Below are positions 1 to 8,714 of a stretch of DNA of 64,000 nucleotides, in pieces. The translations under genes were made by a program, and so were the position numbers. The stretch spans positions 62,001 to 126,000 of the forward strand of contig NZ_CALJPG010000022.1 of NCBI RefSeq assembly GCF_937980635.1. Reading direction: 5' to 3'. This stretch comes from an uncultured Campylobacter sp. (GTDB taxonomy: Bacteria > Campylobacterota > Campylobacteria > Campylobacterales > Campylobacteraceae). Below the pieces are notes generated by a model. It had not been told where the DNA came from. It was given only the letters and a program-made list of their open reading frames with translations, and did not search any database. Each line of letters opens with the position of its first letter. The stretch's first letter is position 1.

Positions 1-813
1 GTTCGGAAAGTCCGCGCGCAGCTTGGCTATGACGCCGCGCATCTTCTCGTAATTATCCGAAGCTCGCAGCGTCGCGGAGTTATTTTTAGCAGAGCTCGCC
101 TCCATCGGCAGGTGGATCGCGTAATGCTCAAAGCCGCGAGCGAGCGAGCGCGTGTCCTTGCGCTGATACTCGGACGGGAAGATGGACGGCGTCACGCGCA
201 CGGGCAGAGCGGCGATCTTTTGCGCCTGCTCGCCGGTGCCTACGTCGTCGATGATGATCGCTAGCTTTGCGCGAGAGCCTGCGGGCAAAGCCTTGCGCGG
301 CGATTTAGAAAGATCGTCCGCGCCGCTAGAAGCATGGCTTTGCGCGGTAGAATTTATGGAATTTTCTAAAGCGGAATTTGACGCGGTAAAATTTACATCA
401 GGTCCGTCGCTCGCCGAATTTACGGTGGCGGAATTTGCGGAAGCGATAGAATTTACGGAATTTTGCAAATTGTCATTTGTAGGATTTTGTCTTGCGGAAT
501 TTTGCGAGGCAGGCTCTACGGGAAGCTTCGGCGCGGTTACATTTTGCTCGGCGATCTTATCAAGCTCCTTTTGAATCAGGGCTTCCTTCTGTGCAGCGCT
601 TAAACGCGGCTTTTTACCGCGAGAATCGGAAGCGCTCTTGGAGGCTTGTTTGCGTGAGCTTTGCTGCAACGCGGCTTTATTGCCCGAAAATACGAGATCC
701 AAAACCGCGTAGGTAATCGCACCGCTTAAAAAGCATAAGATTACGACAAAGGCGATCGCTATGTAATTGATCGGGCGCTTTTTGCGGCGCCCGCGTGGAT
801 TTGCATTAGCCAA
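1..813 (-). CDS. Divergent polysaccharide deacetylase family protein, 3' part cut off by window edge
   Basis: Reading the minus strand from 813 gives 271 codons open to the window edge. The start is a TTG 13 bases after the ilvC stop; no in-frame ATG lies nearby and a TGA lies just upstream. After a basic N-terminus (RGRRKKRP) there is one membrane segment (YIAIAFVVILCFLSGAITY), then a long Asn/Ser-rich linker, then the catalytic domain beginning LAIIIDDVGTGEQ and continuing HYAIHLPMEA. The IIDDVG and HLPMEA motifs are typical of the divergent polysaccharide deacetylase (YibQ-like) family, periplasmic proteins of unclear substrate. In C. jejuni the homologous gene (Cj0633) also follows ilvC. 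The linker is built on nine GAATTT/AAATTT hexamers (350-502) and looks like inserted repeat sequence. Confidence 0.8.
   Translation of the reverse strand, partial: MANANPRGRRKKRPINYIAIAFVVILCFLSGAITYAVLDLVFSGNKAALQQSSRKQASKSASDSRGKKPRLSAAQKEALIQKELDKIAEQNVTAPKLPVEPASQNSARQNPTNDNLQNSVNSIASANSATVNSASDGPDVNFTASNSALENSINSTAQSHASSGADDLSKSPRKALPAGSRAKLAIIIDDVGTGEQAQKIAALPVRVTPSIFPSEYQRKDTRSLARGFEHYAIHLPMEASSAKNNSATLRASDNYEKMRGVIAKLRADFPN
350..502. repeat. RAATTY cluster inside the deacetylase gene
   Basis: Nine RAATTY hexamers (eight GAATTT, one AAATTT) lie within 153 bases, at 350, 359, 374, 389, 416, 431, 449, 458 and 497. With equal base use one would expect about one per 1024 bases. On the coding strand they translate as repeated Asn-Ser dipeptides in the linker between the membrane anchor and the catalytic domain. 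Confidence 0.75.
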
Positions 814-826
814 AGCTCAGCCGAAA

Positions 827-1849
827 TCAGTTTTTATCTTTGTTTATGAGCTTACCCTTGGCGATCCACGGCATCATCGCACGAAGCTTATCGCCGGTTT
901 TGCTAAGCAAGCTGTTTGCCGTGATGTTGCGCTCGGCGTTCATTCGCACGTAGCCAGCTTTGCGCTCGAGGATGAAGTCTTTTGCAAATTTGCCGTTTTG
1001 AATCTCCTTTAGCACCTCTTTCATCGCCGCTTTGCTGCTTTCGTTTACGACGCGGTTTCCGCTTACGTAATCGCCGTATTCTGCGGTGTTTGAGATCGAG
1101 TAGCGCATATCTGCCATACCGCCTTGATAGATGAGATCCACGATCAGCTTCATCTCGTGCTGGCACTCAAAATACGCCATCTCGGGCTCATATCCAGCCT
1201 CGACGAGGGTCTCAAAGCCCGCGTTAATGAGAGCGCAAAGTCCGCCGCAAAGCACAGCCTGCTCGCCGAAAAGATCGGTCTCGGTCTCTGCTTTAAAAGT
1301 CGTTTCGATGATGCCGGTGCGGCCGCCGCCGATCGCGCTTGCGTAGCTTAGAGCAAGCTCTTTGGCTCTGCCGCTTTCGTTTTGCGAAACAGCAATCAGC
1401 ATAGGCACGCCGCCGCCGCTTACGAACTCGTTGCGGACGGTGTGGCCCGGGGCTTTCGGAGCGATCATAATGCAGTCGATGCCCTTTGGAGGGACGATCT
1501 GTCCGAAGTGGATATTGAAGCCGTGCGCGAACGCGATCGCGTTGCCCTCGCTTAAGCTCGGCTCGATCTCCGCTTTGAAAATGTCGCTTTGAAACTCATC
1601 GGGCGTTAGGATCATCACAAGATCAGCTGCCTTCGTAGCTTCGCCGACGCTCATTACTTTAAAACCCTTCGCCTCGGCCTTGCTCCAGCTCGCGCCGCCC
1701 TTTTTAAGGCCCACGATAACCTCTACGCCGCTATCGCGCAAATTTTCGGCGTGAGCGTGCCCTTGCGAGCCGAAGCCGATCATAGCGACCTTTTTAGCCT
1801 TAATCAAACCCAAATCGCAATCTTTGTCATAAAAAACATTTATTGCCAT
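827..1849 (-). CDS. ilvC: Ketol-acid reductoisomerase (NADP+)
   Basis: This is the second enzyme of valine/isoleucine synthesis. It converts acetolactate or acetohydroxybutyrate to the dihydroxy acid using NADPH and magnesium. The 340-residue length is normal for the short (class I) form. The Rossmann motif VAMIGFGSQGHAHAENL is at about residues 21-37. The metal-binding region includes DLFGEQAVLCGG (about 190-201) and the C-terminal part carries YFECQHEMKLIVDL. The start ATG is preceded by AAGGA. The gene lies immediately upstream of the deacetylase gene on the same strand, as in other campylobacters, and is divergent from proC. Confidence 0.97.
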   Translation of the reverse strand: MAINVFYDKDCDLGLIKAKKVAMIGFGSQGHAHAENLRDSGVEVIVGLKKGGASWSKAEAKGFKVMSVGEATKAADLVMILTPDEFQSDIFKAEIEPSLSEGNAIAFAHGFNIHFGQIVPPKGIDCIMIAPKAPGHTVRNEFVSGGGVPMLIAVSQNESGRAKELALSYASAIGGGRTGIIETTFKAETETDLFGEQAVLCGGLCALINAGFETLVEAGYEPEMAYFECQHEMKLIVDLIYQGGMADMRYSISNTAEYGDYVSGNRVVNESSKAAMKEVLKEIQNGKFAKDFILERKAGYVRMNAERNITANSLLSKTGDKLRAMMPWIAKGKLINKDKN

Positions 1850-1880
1850 AACGCATCCTTTTTTAAAAAATTTAGGCGAG

Positions 1881-1886
1881 ATTGTA
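1881..1886 (-). promoter_or_regulatory. Probable -10 box for ilvC
   Basis: On the minus strand the sequence reads GCTACAATCTCGCC, giving a TACAAT hexamer 31 bases upstream of the ilvC start codon. Campylobacter sigma-70 promoters rely mainly on the -10 element, so the missing -35 box is not a strong objection. This is a sequence match only. Confidence 0.4.
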
Positions 1887-1987
1887 GCTAAAATTTGCTT
1901 TTATGCAGATAAACCGCGCACCGCAAGGGCGGATAAAGAAATTTTGAGCTATCATTGAGACATAATTTAGCTTTAAAAGGAGCGAAA

Positions 1988-2965
1988 ATGAAAGTGGGAT
2001 TTATCGGCGGCGGAAATATGGGCGAGGCGATGATCGCAGCACTTTGCGGAGCCGGCGGACTAGATTGCGCGGCGAGCGGAGAAAATTTTGCAGAGGATAA
2101 AGAAAATTGCACGTCTGGCGGAGAAAATTCCGCGCACGACGGGCAAAATTTTATGCCAGATACTCAAAGCTTTGCGGCTTGCGGGCAGAATTCCGCAAAT
2201 TTAGAGCAGAATTTTGCGAGCCGCGAGCGTGATTCCGCCTGCGCGCAGCCCACCTCCGATACGAAGTTTCAAGTCCTAGCTTATGCTAGAAGCAAAAACG
2301 AAGTCTTACGCAAGCGCTACGGCGTACAAATTTTACAAGGCGAGACGCAGGTGGCGCACGCGGCGGATATTATCGTGCTCGCGACCAAGCCCGCCAGCTA
2401 CGAGGGGATTTTACGCCTAATCGCGCCTGAGCTCGCGGGCAAAATCCTGCTTCTTTTGGCGCCGAATTTCAAGCTGGAGCGTGCCCAAAATATCGTAGGT
2501 GCGGACGTTTTCGTAGCCCGCGCGATGCCAAACGTCGCCGCTGGCATCGGCGCGTCGGCTACGGCGCTGTGCTACGGCGAGTATTTTGATGAGGCTAGTC
2601 GGGAGATCGTGCGAGCTCTAGCCGCCAAAATTGGCAAATTTTACGAGATAGACGAGGCTGGCTTTGCTGCATTTACGGGGATTGCAGGTAGCCTACCTGC
2701 GTATGTGTGCGCCTTTATCGAGGCGGCGGCGGACGCGGGCGTGCGGGGCGGACTGCCGCGGGCGCTGTGCTACGACGCGGTAGCGGCGGCGGTAGAGGGC
2801 ACGGCGCGCCTACTGCAAAGCGGCAAGCTCCCATCGGAGCTTAAAGACGCGGTCTGCTCGCCTGCGGGCACGACGATAGAGGGACTCGCAGCGCTGGAGG
2901 CGGCGGGGTTTCGCGCAGCGGTGATGGCGACGATCGAGGCGTGCATCACCAAAGCTCGCGGTTAG
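1988..2965 (+). CDS. proC: Pyrroline-5-carboxylate reductase with an extra Asn/Ser-rich segment
   Basis: Catalyses the last step of proline synthesis, NAD(P)H-dependent reduction of pyrroline-5-carboxylate. I chose the ATG at 1988 because AAAAGGAG lies just upstream and the protein then begins with the family's own N-terminus, MKVGFIGGGNMGEAMIAAL. The C-terminal signature is present as the run VCSPAGTTIEGLAALEAAG. The encoded 325 residues are about 55-60 more than usual. The excess is a segment at about residues 30-95, between the first Rossmann strand-helix and FQVLAYARSKNEV, rich in ENF/QNS/NSA. It is encoded by a cluster of RAATTY hexamers. The rest of the protein looks intact, so the enzyme is probably active with a surface loop. 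Confidence 0.93.
   Translation: MKVGFIGGGNMGEAMIAALCGAGGLDCAASGENFAEDKENCTSGGENSAHDGQNFMPDTQSFAACGQNSANLEQNFASRERDSACAQPTSDTKFQVLAYARSKNEVLRKRYGVQILQGETQVAHAADIIVLATKPASYEGILRLIAPELAGKILLLLAPNFKLERAQNIVGADVFVARAMPNVAAGIGASATALCYGEYFDEASREIVRALAAKIGKFYEIDEAGFAAFTGIAGSLPAYVCAFIEAAADAGVRGGLPRALCYDAVAAAVEGTARLLQSGKLPSELKDAVCSPAGTTIEGLAALEAAGFRAAVMATIEACITKARG
2083..2214. repeat. RAATTY cluster inside proC
   Basis: Six RAATTY hexamers (AAATTT, AAATTC, AAATTT, GAATTC, AAATTT, GAATTT) fall within 132 bases, separated by short GC-rich stretches such as CCGC and TGCG. They coincide with the protein segment that has no counterpart in the normal ProC fold. Confidence 0.75.
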
Positions 2966-3668
2966 CCTTTCACCGCACCTCGTCGGTTTCGGATTTCAAA
3001 CATAGCGCGTTTGCGTTCGCTCTAACATAGGGATTCTGTGCGGGCGCGCTAGCTAGAATTTTGTCTTATTTTTAAATCAAATGAGCTTGCCGCTTTAGTT
3101 GCAGCAGAATTCGTGAGCCTTATGACAAGCGAGCCGGCAAGCTCGTATCGCATTTAAAATTTTAAAATTTAGAGATTTTAGAAATTTTAGTTTAAAATTT
3201 TACGCTTAAAATTTTAAATTTACAGGATTATAAATTTAGTGATCGCAACAGAGCTAAATTTTGATTTTAACGAAATAGGCTTGATGTCTGTGACCATTAA
3301 AATCAAAATTTAGCGTAGCATGAACGGATACGTCCACGACTGCGAACTTGAGAGGCAAAAACGTAAAAGCGGAATGCAAGCGCTAAAAGAGCGCGTCCTG
3401 CACTATGGTCTTGCGAAATACAAACGCAAGCCGCAAAATTTCGCCGCTCGCGTGAATAGAAAACCAAAACTAGCCGCGCCGAAGCGTATTTGATTACCAG
3501 AGCGAGCCGCATCGAAACATATTCCGCCGCCCAAGCGAGCCTTAAATTTAAACTGCGCTTCGTCGCCGAGCTGCAAACCAAACCTGTGCGCCAAATCCTG
3601 CCGAGTTGCGCAATAAATTTGACTTTCATCCGGCCAGAACTTCGCACGCAAAACCGCGATAAGCAAGA
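2966..3668. other. Stretch without a convincing gene
   Basis: About 700 bases separate proC from the next gene. The centre (about 3150-3260) is very AT-rich and packed with AAATTT-type repeats. From 3300 to 3668 there are overlapping open frames on both strands, but they have no ribosome binding site, start well inside repeats and resemble nothing I know. The 3300-3668 part could be the remnant of a decayed gene. Confidence 0.5.
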
Positions 3669-4307
3669 TCAGATAAATTCCTTCTCTAAAGGCTGCATCG
3701 CATTGCCGTCTGCGTCGAAAAGCACCCGCCCACAAACCTCGCAAACCTCATCTCTAGGAGAGGGCTCGTCCGCATCCAGCTGCCACGCGGACATCTCGCC
3801 GCACTCGCAGTTTATGACGTAAAGGATCTGCCTTTTGCGGCGCTTGCCCCACGGCGCGATATCCCAAAACAGCTCTTCACGCTTGCCTAGCTTTTTAAAA
3901 TCTTTCTCGGCGTCCTTGTGCGCGATAAGCAGATAATAAGCGTCGCTATGAAGCTCCAGAGTAAAGAGTCTAAAATCGCTCTTCTTCAGCGCCTTTTGAA
4001 ACTCGTTCATCAAAAATAGGCTCGCATCGCCGCGTTCGAAACCCTCTTTTTTCGCTTCTTTTTCGAGCCTTGCGTAAATTTTATCGCACTCTAGTGACAC
4101 GCCGCTTTGCAGCGCATCAAGCCTAGAGCTGATAAATTTGCCCACATCGCCCGTCTCGTCCTCGCCGGCCCAGTCAAGCATCCGAACAAGCCCTTTTCCG
4201 ATAAGCGCGTTCAAAAACTCGCCGTCATTCATCTCGCCTATCTTGTCAAAACCGTCCGTCTCGCCTGCCGTCAGATGCTTTAGGACGCAACACTGATCTT
4301 TCGTCAT
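3669..4307 (-). CDS. Hypothetical protein with C-terminal CxC/CxxC cysteine pairs
   Basis: A 212-residue soluble protein of unknown function. The ATG is preceded by AAAGGAGCG, a good ribosome binding site. No signal peptide or membrane segment is visible. The C-terminal third has VINCECGEMSAW followed about 20 residues later by CEVCGR, so two cysteine pairs could bind a zinc ion. The central part is rich in Lys, Glu and aromatic residues. The gene is monocistronic and divergent from the DUF4299-like gene at 4470. Base composition is like the host. I do not recognise the family. Confidence 0.7.
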   Translation of the reverse strand: MTKDQCCVLKHLTAGETDGFDKIGEMNDGEFLNALIGKGLVRMLDWAGEDETGDVGKFISSRLDALQSGVSLECDKIYARLEKEAKKEGFERGDASLFLMNEFQKALKKSDFRLFTLELHSDAYYLLIAHKDAEKDFKKLGKREELFWDIAPWGKRRKRQILYVINCECGEMSAWQLDADEPSPRDEVCEVCGRVLFDADGNAMQPLEKEFI

Positions 4308-4469
4308 TTTCGCTCCTTTGATTAAATTTACCGTCTATGTGGGTCTGTTTAAATTTTACTCCCAAAAAGCTTTAAGCTTACTTTTCGCAACTCCTTGCGC
4401 TGCAAATTTAGCTCGCGGCGGCGGGTAAAATTTCGCTATAATTTTGCCAATTTAACAAAGGAGAAAGTG

Positions 4470-5399
4470 ATGAGCGTAGAATTTCGCGTCAAAAACAAAA
4501 AGCGCCCGCTATTTATGGGCTATTCGGACGCCATGAGCGTAGGCAAGACATTGGAGCTCCTGCCCGATCTATCGGTATTTGACATAGACGAGAGCGCCGA
4601 GGGCTTTGACGAAAGGGCGTTTTTAAAATCGCCTTTGAGCGAGCAGGAGTGCTTGATTTTGGGCGTGCGGGGCAAGAGCGGGCGCGGAATGGAGCTAAGA
4701 TATGACGAGGAGCGGCAAAGCTACGCCGTGCGCATAAATACGCCCGCGACGGTATTTGATTGGGTTTTGGCGATCTCATATCTACAGGCGCTATCCAAGC
4801 AGCTGCAAAGCGAGATCACGGATGAAAACGGCGAAATTTACACTCACGACAGGATAGAGCAATTCGACTACGAGCGCGATATAGCGGCGGGGCTACATTC
4901 GATAGATCAGCACTTAAGCGGCGATACGGAGGTAAATTTTTGCTACGGCGTAGAGAGGCCTTTTGCGATAAACCGCGCGATGATGGATGAAATTTTAGCC
5001 TCGTATAACCCCGCCGCCGAGTTTAGCAAGCGGCTGACCGAGGTGCAGTACCTTGGCGCTTACAGCGCGCACCAGAGGTTTTACCGAAATGGAGATGACG
5101 GCACGATAATGGGCTCATACGCGCTCACGCAGGACCTACCCACTATCCTGCCCTACAAACCGTTTGTGGAGTGGCAAAACGCGGAGATGCTGAAAAATAA
5201 CGACGTAGCGCGCTGGCAGATCGCGCTCATAGGCATAGAGGGCGACGAAAACGACGCAGGTAACTACCATGCAATCGCCGAGCTGGAATACGACGAGTTT
5301 ATCGCGCGCCTGCCGAAGCAAAACTACCGCTTCATCGATGCAAGCTATATTTTGGTGGATGGGCTAAGCACCGAGCAGCTAAAGGCGCTGGCAGGCTAA
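4470..5399 (+). CDS. DUF4299-like hypothetical protein
   Basis: A 309-residue soluble protein. I chose ATG 4470 because AAAGGAGAAAG precedes it; an earlier in-frame start at 4395 lies in the AT-rich leader. The protein begins MSVEFRVKNKKR, and the central region has RGMELRYDEE followed by YAVRINTPATVFDWVLAISYLQAL (read in two parts). This resembles the family of unknown function DUF4299, found in Firmicutes and some oral bacteria; I make this match from memory and with moderate certainty. No enzyme motif is evident. The region after the stop is rich in RAATTY repeats. Confidence 0.7.
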   Translation: MSVEFRVKNKKRPLFMGYSDAMSVGKTLELLPDLSVFDIDESAEGFDERAFLKSPLSEQECLILGVRGKSGRGMELRYDEERQSYAVRINTPATVFDWVLAISYLQALSKQLQSEITDENGEIYTHDRIEQFDYERDIAAGLHSIDQHLSGDTEVNFCYGVERPFAINRAMMDEILASYNPAAEFSKRLTEVQYLGAYSAHQRFYRNGDDGTIMGSYALTQDLPTILPYKPFVEWQNAEMLKNNDVARWQIALIGIEGDENDAGNYHAIAELEYDEFIARLPKQNYRFIDASYILVDGLSTEQLKALAG

Positions 5400-5405
5400 A
5401 TTTTA

Positions 5406-5594
5406 CTTGCGGTGAAATTATACAGAATTTTATCGAGGATTGACGCCGCAAAATTTAAAGGGGCGAAATTCGCGGTAAATTTTGCGGTGCACAGAATTTT
5501 AAAATTCTAAATCCAGCTTACAGAATTTTATATCGGTAAAATTTTAAGAAAGCAGAACTTTATCGCGGCAGAATTTCGTAGATATAAAATTTAG
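5406..5594. repeat. Intergenic RAATTY cluster
   Basis: About ten RAATTY hexamers in under 200 bases separate the DUF4299-like gene from the next small gene, several joined as AATTTTAAAATT blocks. No open frame of note is present. Confidence 0.6.
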
Positions 5595-5605
5595 AAAGGT
5601 TAAAA

Positions 5606-5881
5606 ATGGAAATGACTTATTATGATTTAAAAATTTACGATAACGGCACAATGCGAGGTGTACTGCAAGATGACATCGAGGCGTTGCCGTTTTTCGACTA
5701 CTGGCAAAAGATGAGCCTATGCTCAACGCAAGGCATCTACATAGACGAAAATGGTAAAGAGCACAGGCTCGTCTATCTGCACGACTGGAAGAAATTTTGC
5801 AGATTATTCGCTCGCGAACAGGAGCTACTTAATCGCACCCTCGCCGGTAGCAAAAATGAGCGATCCGATCAGCGCATCTAG
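5606..5881 (+). CDS. Small hypothetical protein
   Basis: A 91-residue protein with no recognised family. The start ATG follows GAAAGG at a suitable distance. The sequence is rich in aromatic and charged residues (YYDLKIYDNG, FFDYWQKM, YLHDWKKFCRLFARE) with no signal peptide or membrane segment, so it is predicted cytoplasmic. It follows the DUF4299-like gene on the same strand but about 200 bases away behind a repeat cluster, so cotranscription is uncertain. Confidence 0.55.
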   Translation: MEMTYYDLKIYDNGTMRGVLQDDIEALPFFDYWQKMSLCSTQGIYIDENGKEHRLVYLHDWKKFCRLFAREQELLNRTLAGSKNERSDQRI

Positions 5882-6066
5882 GTAAGTAGCATAGAAGCAA
5901 TCCAGGCTTTAGCGCATCTCGATAGGCGGTGGAGGATACGACCAAAGCGTAGCACATTTTGGCTGGCGGATAAATAGCACTCGAGCCGCCATGTATTTCG
6001 ATAGGCGACAAGTAATGCGCCCTCTCACAGTGCAAGCGGATTTTATCCGCCAAATAGCGTCGCGCG

Positions 6067-7047
6067 TTAATCAGCCAAAATCGCCGCTTCGCTTAAATCC
6101 GGGTTCAAGCTTAGCTCATCTATGACCCGCAAAAGCTCTAAAATTTCATTTTTGATCCCAGCGGCGTCCTCTAAGCTCGGCGGCGGCGAAAAGAGCGTTG
6201 TTTCAAACTTATTTTTCGCTCCGTTTAAAAATAGATAAAGCTTATCGTCCATAAACGCCGCGCTCAGCCCCATTTTCCCCGCGAATTTTTCCTTTAGCTC
6301 TCGCAGACGCTGCATAAACGCGGGCATCAAAAGATAACGCGCCTCTACTCTATCATCCGCAAAGACCCTAAATTCTTTGCTAAAAAACAGGTCGTCCATC
6401 TGCTCTTTTTCGCCTAAAAATCTGGTGTTTAGCGTGCGGCTCGCGACTATAGTTTGTCCGTTAAATTTCTTGTAAAACTCGCAGACCAAGACCGAGCCGC
6501 TGAATGCCTGCATATCCTTCATCGTCGACCACGCAAAAATTATCGCGGATAGCAAATTTAGCGCCGCCGAATCGCTTAGCTCCAGCGTCGCGCCGTTTGG
6601 GATATCGATCGCTTCGCTGAGGCTAAATTTGACGCCGTTATAAATGCCGCTGATTTGATCTTCTGCGCGAAATTCATCCGGCGAGTAAATGCCGATTTTG
6701 CGAAATTCCTTACGGCTGATGCCGGCAAACGGATCGTAGTTAAAATTTGGATCTACCCCGCGGATGGCGGCGCGGACGAAAACGTCTTTATAAAACGCTT
6801 TGTAGTCCCCCAGCTCGCTGGTCACTCGGCTAGCATTAGCCATTAGCGCGGCTAGAAAAAACGGAATATAGATAATGATGAAAAATAGCGGTGCAAGGCG
6901 ATTTTCAAAAAGATGCCCTACGGCAAATCCGCCGCCCACGGGCAGTATAATTATAAATAAAATCCCCAAAAACAGATACTTTGCAAACGCGCGCCTGCAC
7001 TCTTTTTGCTTTTTGGCGGTGACAACTATCGCTTCGTTTATATTCAA
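6067..7047 (-). CDS. DUF3137 family membrane protein
   Basis: A 326-residue protein. Two adjacent membrane segments near the N-terminus (about residues 25-46, LFLGILFIIILPVGGGFAV, and 53-70, APLFFIIIYIPFFLAALM) are followed by a large soluble domain. The order of a double membrane anchor, FYKDVFVRAAI, the region after FSGSVLVCEFYKKFNGQT, and a DRVEARYLLMPAFMQRL segment fits DUF3137, a family of unknown function common in proteobacteria and often encoded beside LemA genes. No LemA gene is visible here. The region between this gene and the small plus-strand gene at 5606 has no clear terminator. Confidence 0.75.
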   Translation of the reverse strand: MNINEAIVVTAKKQKECRRAFAKYLFLGILFIIILPVGGGFAVGHLFENRLAPLFFIIIYIPFFLAALMANASRVTSELGDYKAFYKDVFVRAAIRGVDPNFNYDPFAGISRKEFRKIGIYSPDEFRAEDQISGIYNGVKFSLSEAIDIPNGATLELSDSAALNLLSAIIFAWSTMKDMQAFSGSVLVCEFYKKFNGQTIVASRTLNTRFLGEKEQMDDLFFSKEFRVFADDRVEARYLLMPAFMQRLRELKEKFAGKMGLSAAFMDDKLYLFLNGAKNKFETTLFSPPPSLEDAAGIKNEILELLRVIDELSLNPDLSEAAILAD

Positions 7048-7191
7048 AATTTACCTTTTTCTAAATTTGCGCGGCGGATTTCGCGCTCGGAGCAAATTTT
7101 AGCAAAATTTACGTTGCAAAGATACAGCGGGCGCGAGTAAATTTTATTCGGCGGATTTGTAAATCTATGAAATTTACGTCGAGGCGGCGAT

Positions 7192-7620
7192 CTACTCGGA
7201 CGTGCGCTGATTTAGCCACATTTTAAGATTGCCCGCGCCCTCTTTTAGCACCCCAAATCCTGCCGCGGCGACACAGACAGAATTAATTAGCGAGCCCCTC
7301 CCGCCGACGTTTAAAACCCCAAAGCCTACAATCCACAGCGCCGCGCCGAAACCAAGCGTACACACGGCAGTCGCGATCCCCAGCTTGCGGCGCAAGGGGC
7401 TTGGTTTGCGCGCTACCCAAACTCGCGTAACTACGTAGCTGCCCGCGTATCCTCCGCGGATGAAATACGCGCGCGCAAGTTCGCCCTCCTCCACGGGGAT
7501 ATCGTTAAACTCGCCGCACAGCTTCACGCTGTCTATTTCGAAAAATACCCAAATTTTGCTATTTCCTCTTGCAGCGTGGACGCGGAGATTTTGAACCTCG
7601 CCCGTGATCTCATATTCCAA
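7192..7620 (-). CDS. Small membrane protein of unknown function
   Basis: A 142-residue protein. The first 80 residues look like a small beta-rich domain (EYEITGEVQNLRVHAARGN, ARAYFIRGGY, VTRVWVARK). They are followed by two hydrophobic stretches (LGIATAVCTLGFGAALWIVG and a second near LINSVCVAAAGFGVL) that probably form a membrane hairpin. The start ATG is preceded by GGAGG four bases before a TAAATT spacer. It sits between two other hypothetical genes on the same strand, separated by AT-rich gaps. No family recognised. Confidence 0.6.
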   Translation of the reverse strand: MEYEITGEVQNLRVHAARGNSKIWVFFEIDSVKLCGEFNDIPVEEGELARAYFIRGGYAGSYVVTRVWVARKPSPLRRKLGIATAVCTLGFGAALWIVGFGVLNVGGRGSLINSVCVAAAGFGVLKEGAGNLKMWLNQRTSE

Positions 7621-7753
7621 TTTACCTCCTCAAACAGCTTCGCGCTTTACTTCCGCGCTAAATTTCGCGCTGTAAAAACTCACAAATCCGTCGCGGCAAT
7701 ATCACAGGCAAGCCCATCGCAAAAACCGATACCGCGCGACGAGCAGCGTAGAT

Positions 7754-7836
7754 AGACGGTGCAAGGCGGATAGCACAATAGACACCATACGACAGACGGT
7801 GCACGGCGAGTAATACAAAACAGATGCCTCGCGACG
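7754..7836. repeat. Imperfect 40-base tandem repeat
   Basis: Two copies begin AGACGGTGCA at 7754 and 7794 and each ends in a CGAC. They match over most of their length with scattered substitutions and a two-base length difference. The repeat lies between the small membrane protein and the Sel1-repeat gene, in a stretch with no open frame. Its role is unknown. Confidence 0.5.
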
Positions 7837-7863
7837 GATAATGTGCCCCGGGCTACTAAGCGC

Positions 7864-8646
7864 CTACTTCTTTAAAATTTGCTCTTTCATGAATTCGTAG
7901 AGCTGGCAGGATTTTTTATTGCCCGCGTCGCAGCCCTTTTTGACGCATCCGAGCCCCTTGGAAAATCCGCGCAGATCCCCCTTGCTCACATACAAATAGC
8001 CTAAATTATTGCAGGCGTCGCCGTAGCCCAGCTCGCAGGATTTGGTGTAAAGCTTCTCCGCCTTGTCACGATCCTGCGGCGCGCCGAGACCCTTATCATA
8101 CGCAACGCCGGCGTTATAGCAGCTATCCACTAGCCCGCCGTCGCAACCTCGCTCGAAAAAGCTCACCGCCTTTGCCAGGTCCGCCGCAAGCCCAAAACCG
8201 CCCGTGAAATAGACCACGGCCGCATTATGACAGCTCTTAGCATAGCCCAAATCGCAGGCCTTAATGTAGCGCTGCGCGGCGGCAACGAAGTCCCTACCCA
8301 GGCGCCCCCTTTGATACAGGTTGCCTAGCTTATGGCAAGCTATGGCGACGTTTTTATCGCACGCTGCGGCATAAAATACGCCCGCTTGCGTCGCATTGCC
8401 CTCGCCATCGTATAGGGCCCCCAAATCAAAGCAGCTATCTTTTTCGCCCGCTTTGCAAGCCCTGATAAAAGCGAGCCTGGCGCCTTCGTAATCTCCGCGG
8501 GAGAGCTTGTCGCGCCCCAGCTTCGCGCAGCTTACGCCGTCGCCGCGGTAGCATTTAAACGACAGAACGGGCGACGGCAAAAAAAGCACCATAACCAAGA
8601 TACAAACGGCAATCGAAAGCGCTGCTATGTCGATGATCTTTCTCAT
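7864..8646 (-). CDS. Sel1-like repeat, cysteine-rich (Hcp-type) protein
   Basis: A 260-residue protein with an N-terminal signal or anchor (IDIAALSIAVCILVMVLFL), then at least five Sel1/TPR-like repeats of about 36 residues. Each repeat carries a spaced cysteine pair, as in AGEKDSCFDLGALY, NVAIACHKLGNLY, LGYAKSCHNAAVVY, GLVDSCYNAGVAY and LGYGDACNNLGYLY. Disulphide-linked Sel1 repeats are characteristic of the Helicobacter cysteine-rich proteins, secreted scaffold-like proteins sometimes annotated as beta-lactamase HcpA. A role in protein-protein contacts in the periplasm or outside is likely; a true beta-lactamase activity should not be assumed. Confidence 0.88.
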   Translation of the reverse strand: MRKIIDIAALSIAVCILVMVLFLPSPVLSFKCYRGDGVSCAKLGRDKLSRGDYEGARLAFIRACKAGEKDSCFDLGALYDGEGNATQAGVFYAAACDKNVAIACHKLGNLYQRGRLGRDFVAAAQRYIKACDLGYAKSCHNAAVVYFTGGFGLAADLAKAVSFFERGCDGGLVDSCYNAGVAYDKGLGAPQDRDKAEKLYTKSCELGYGDACNNLGYLYVSKGDLRGFSKGLGCVKKGCDAGNKKSCQLYEFMKEQILKK

Positions 8647-8714
8647 ATCTATCCTTTTTGCGACGATGCGCCGCGGGGCTTAAGGAGTACTCTTGCAGGC
8701 AAATCCCGCCAAGG

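Noticed and set aside
3303..3744. Overlapping open frames on both strands of about 110 codons
   Set aside because: No ribosome binding sites, Arg/Ala-rich composition, mutually overlapping, no family resemblance; read as noise or a decayed gene.
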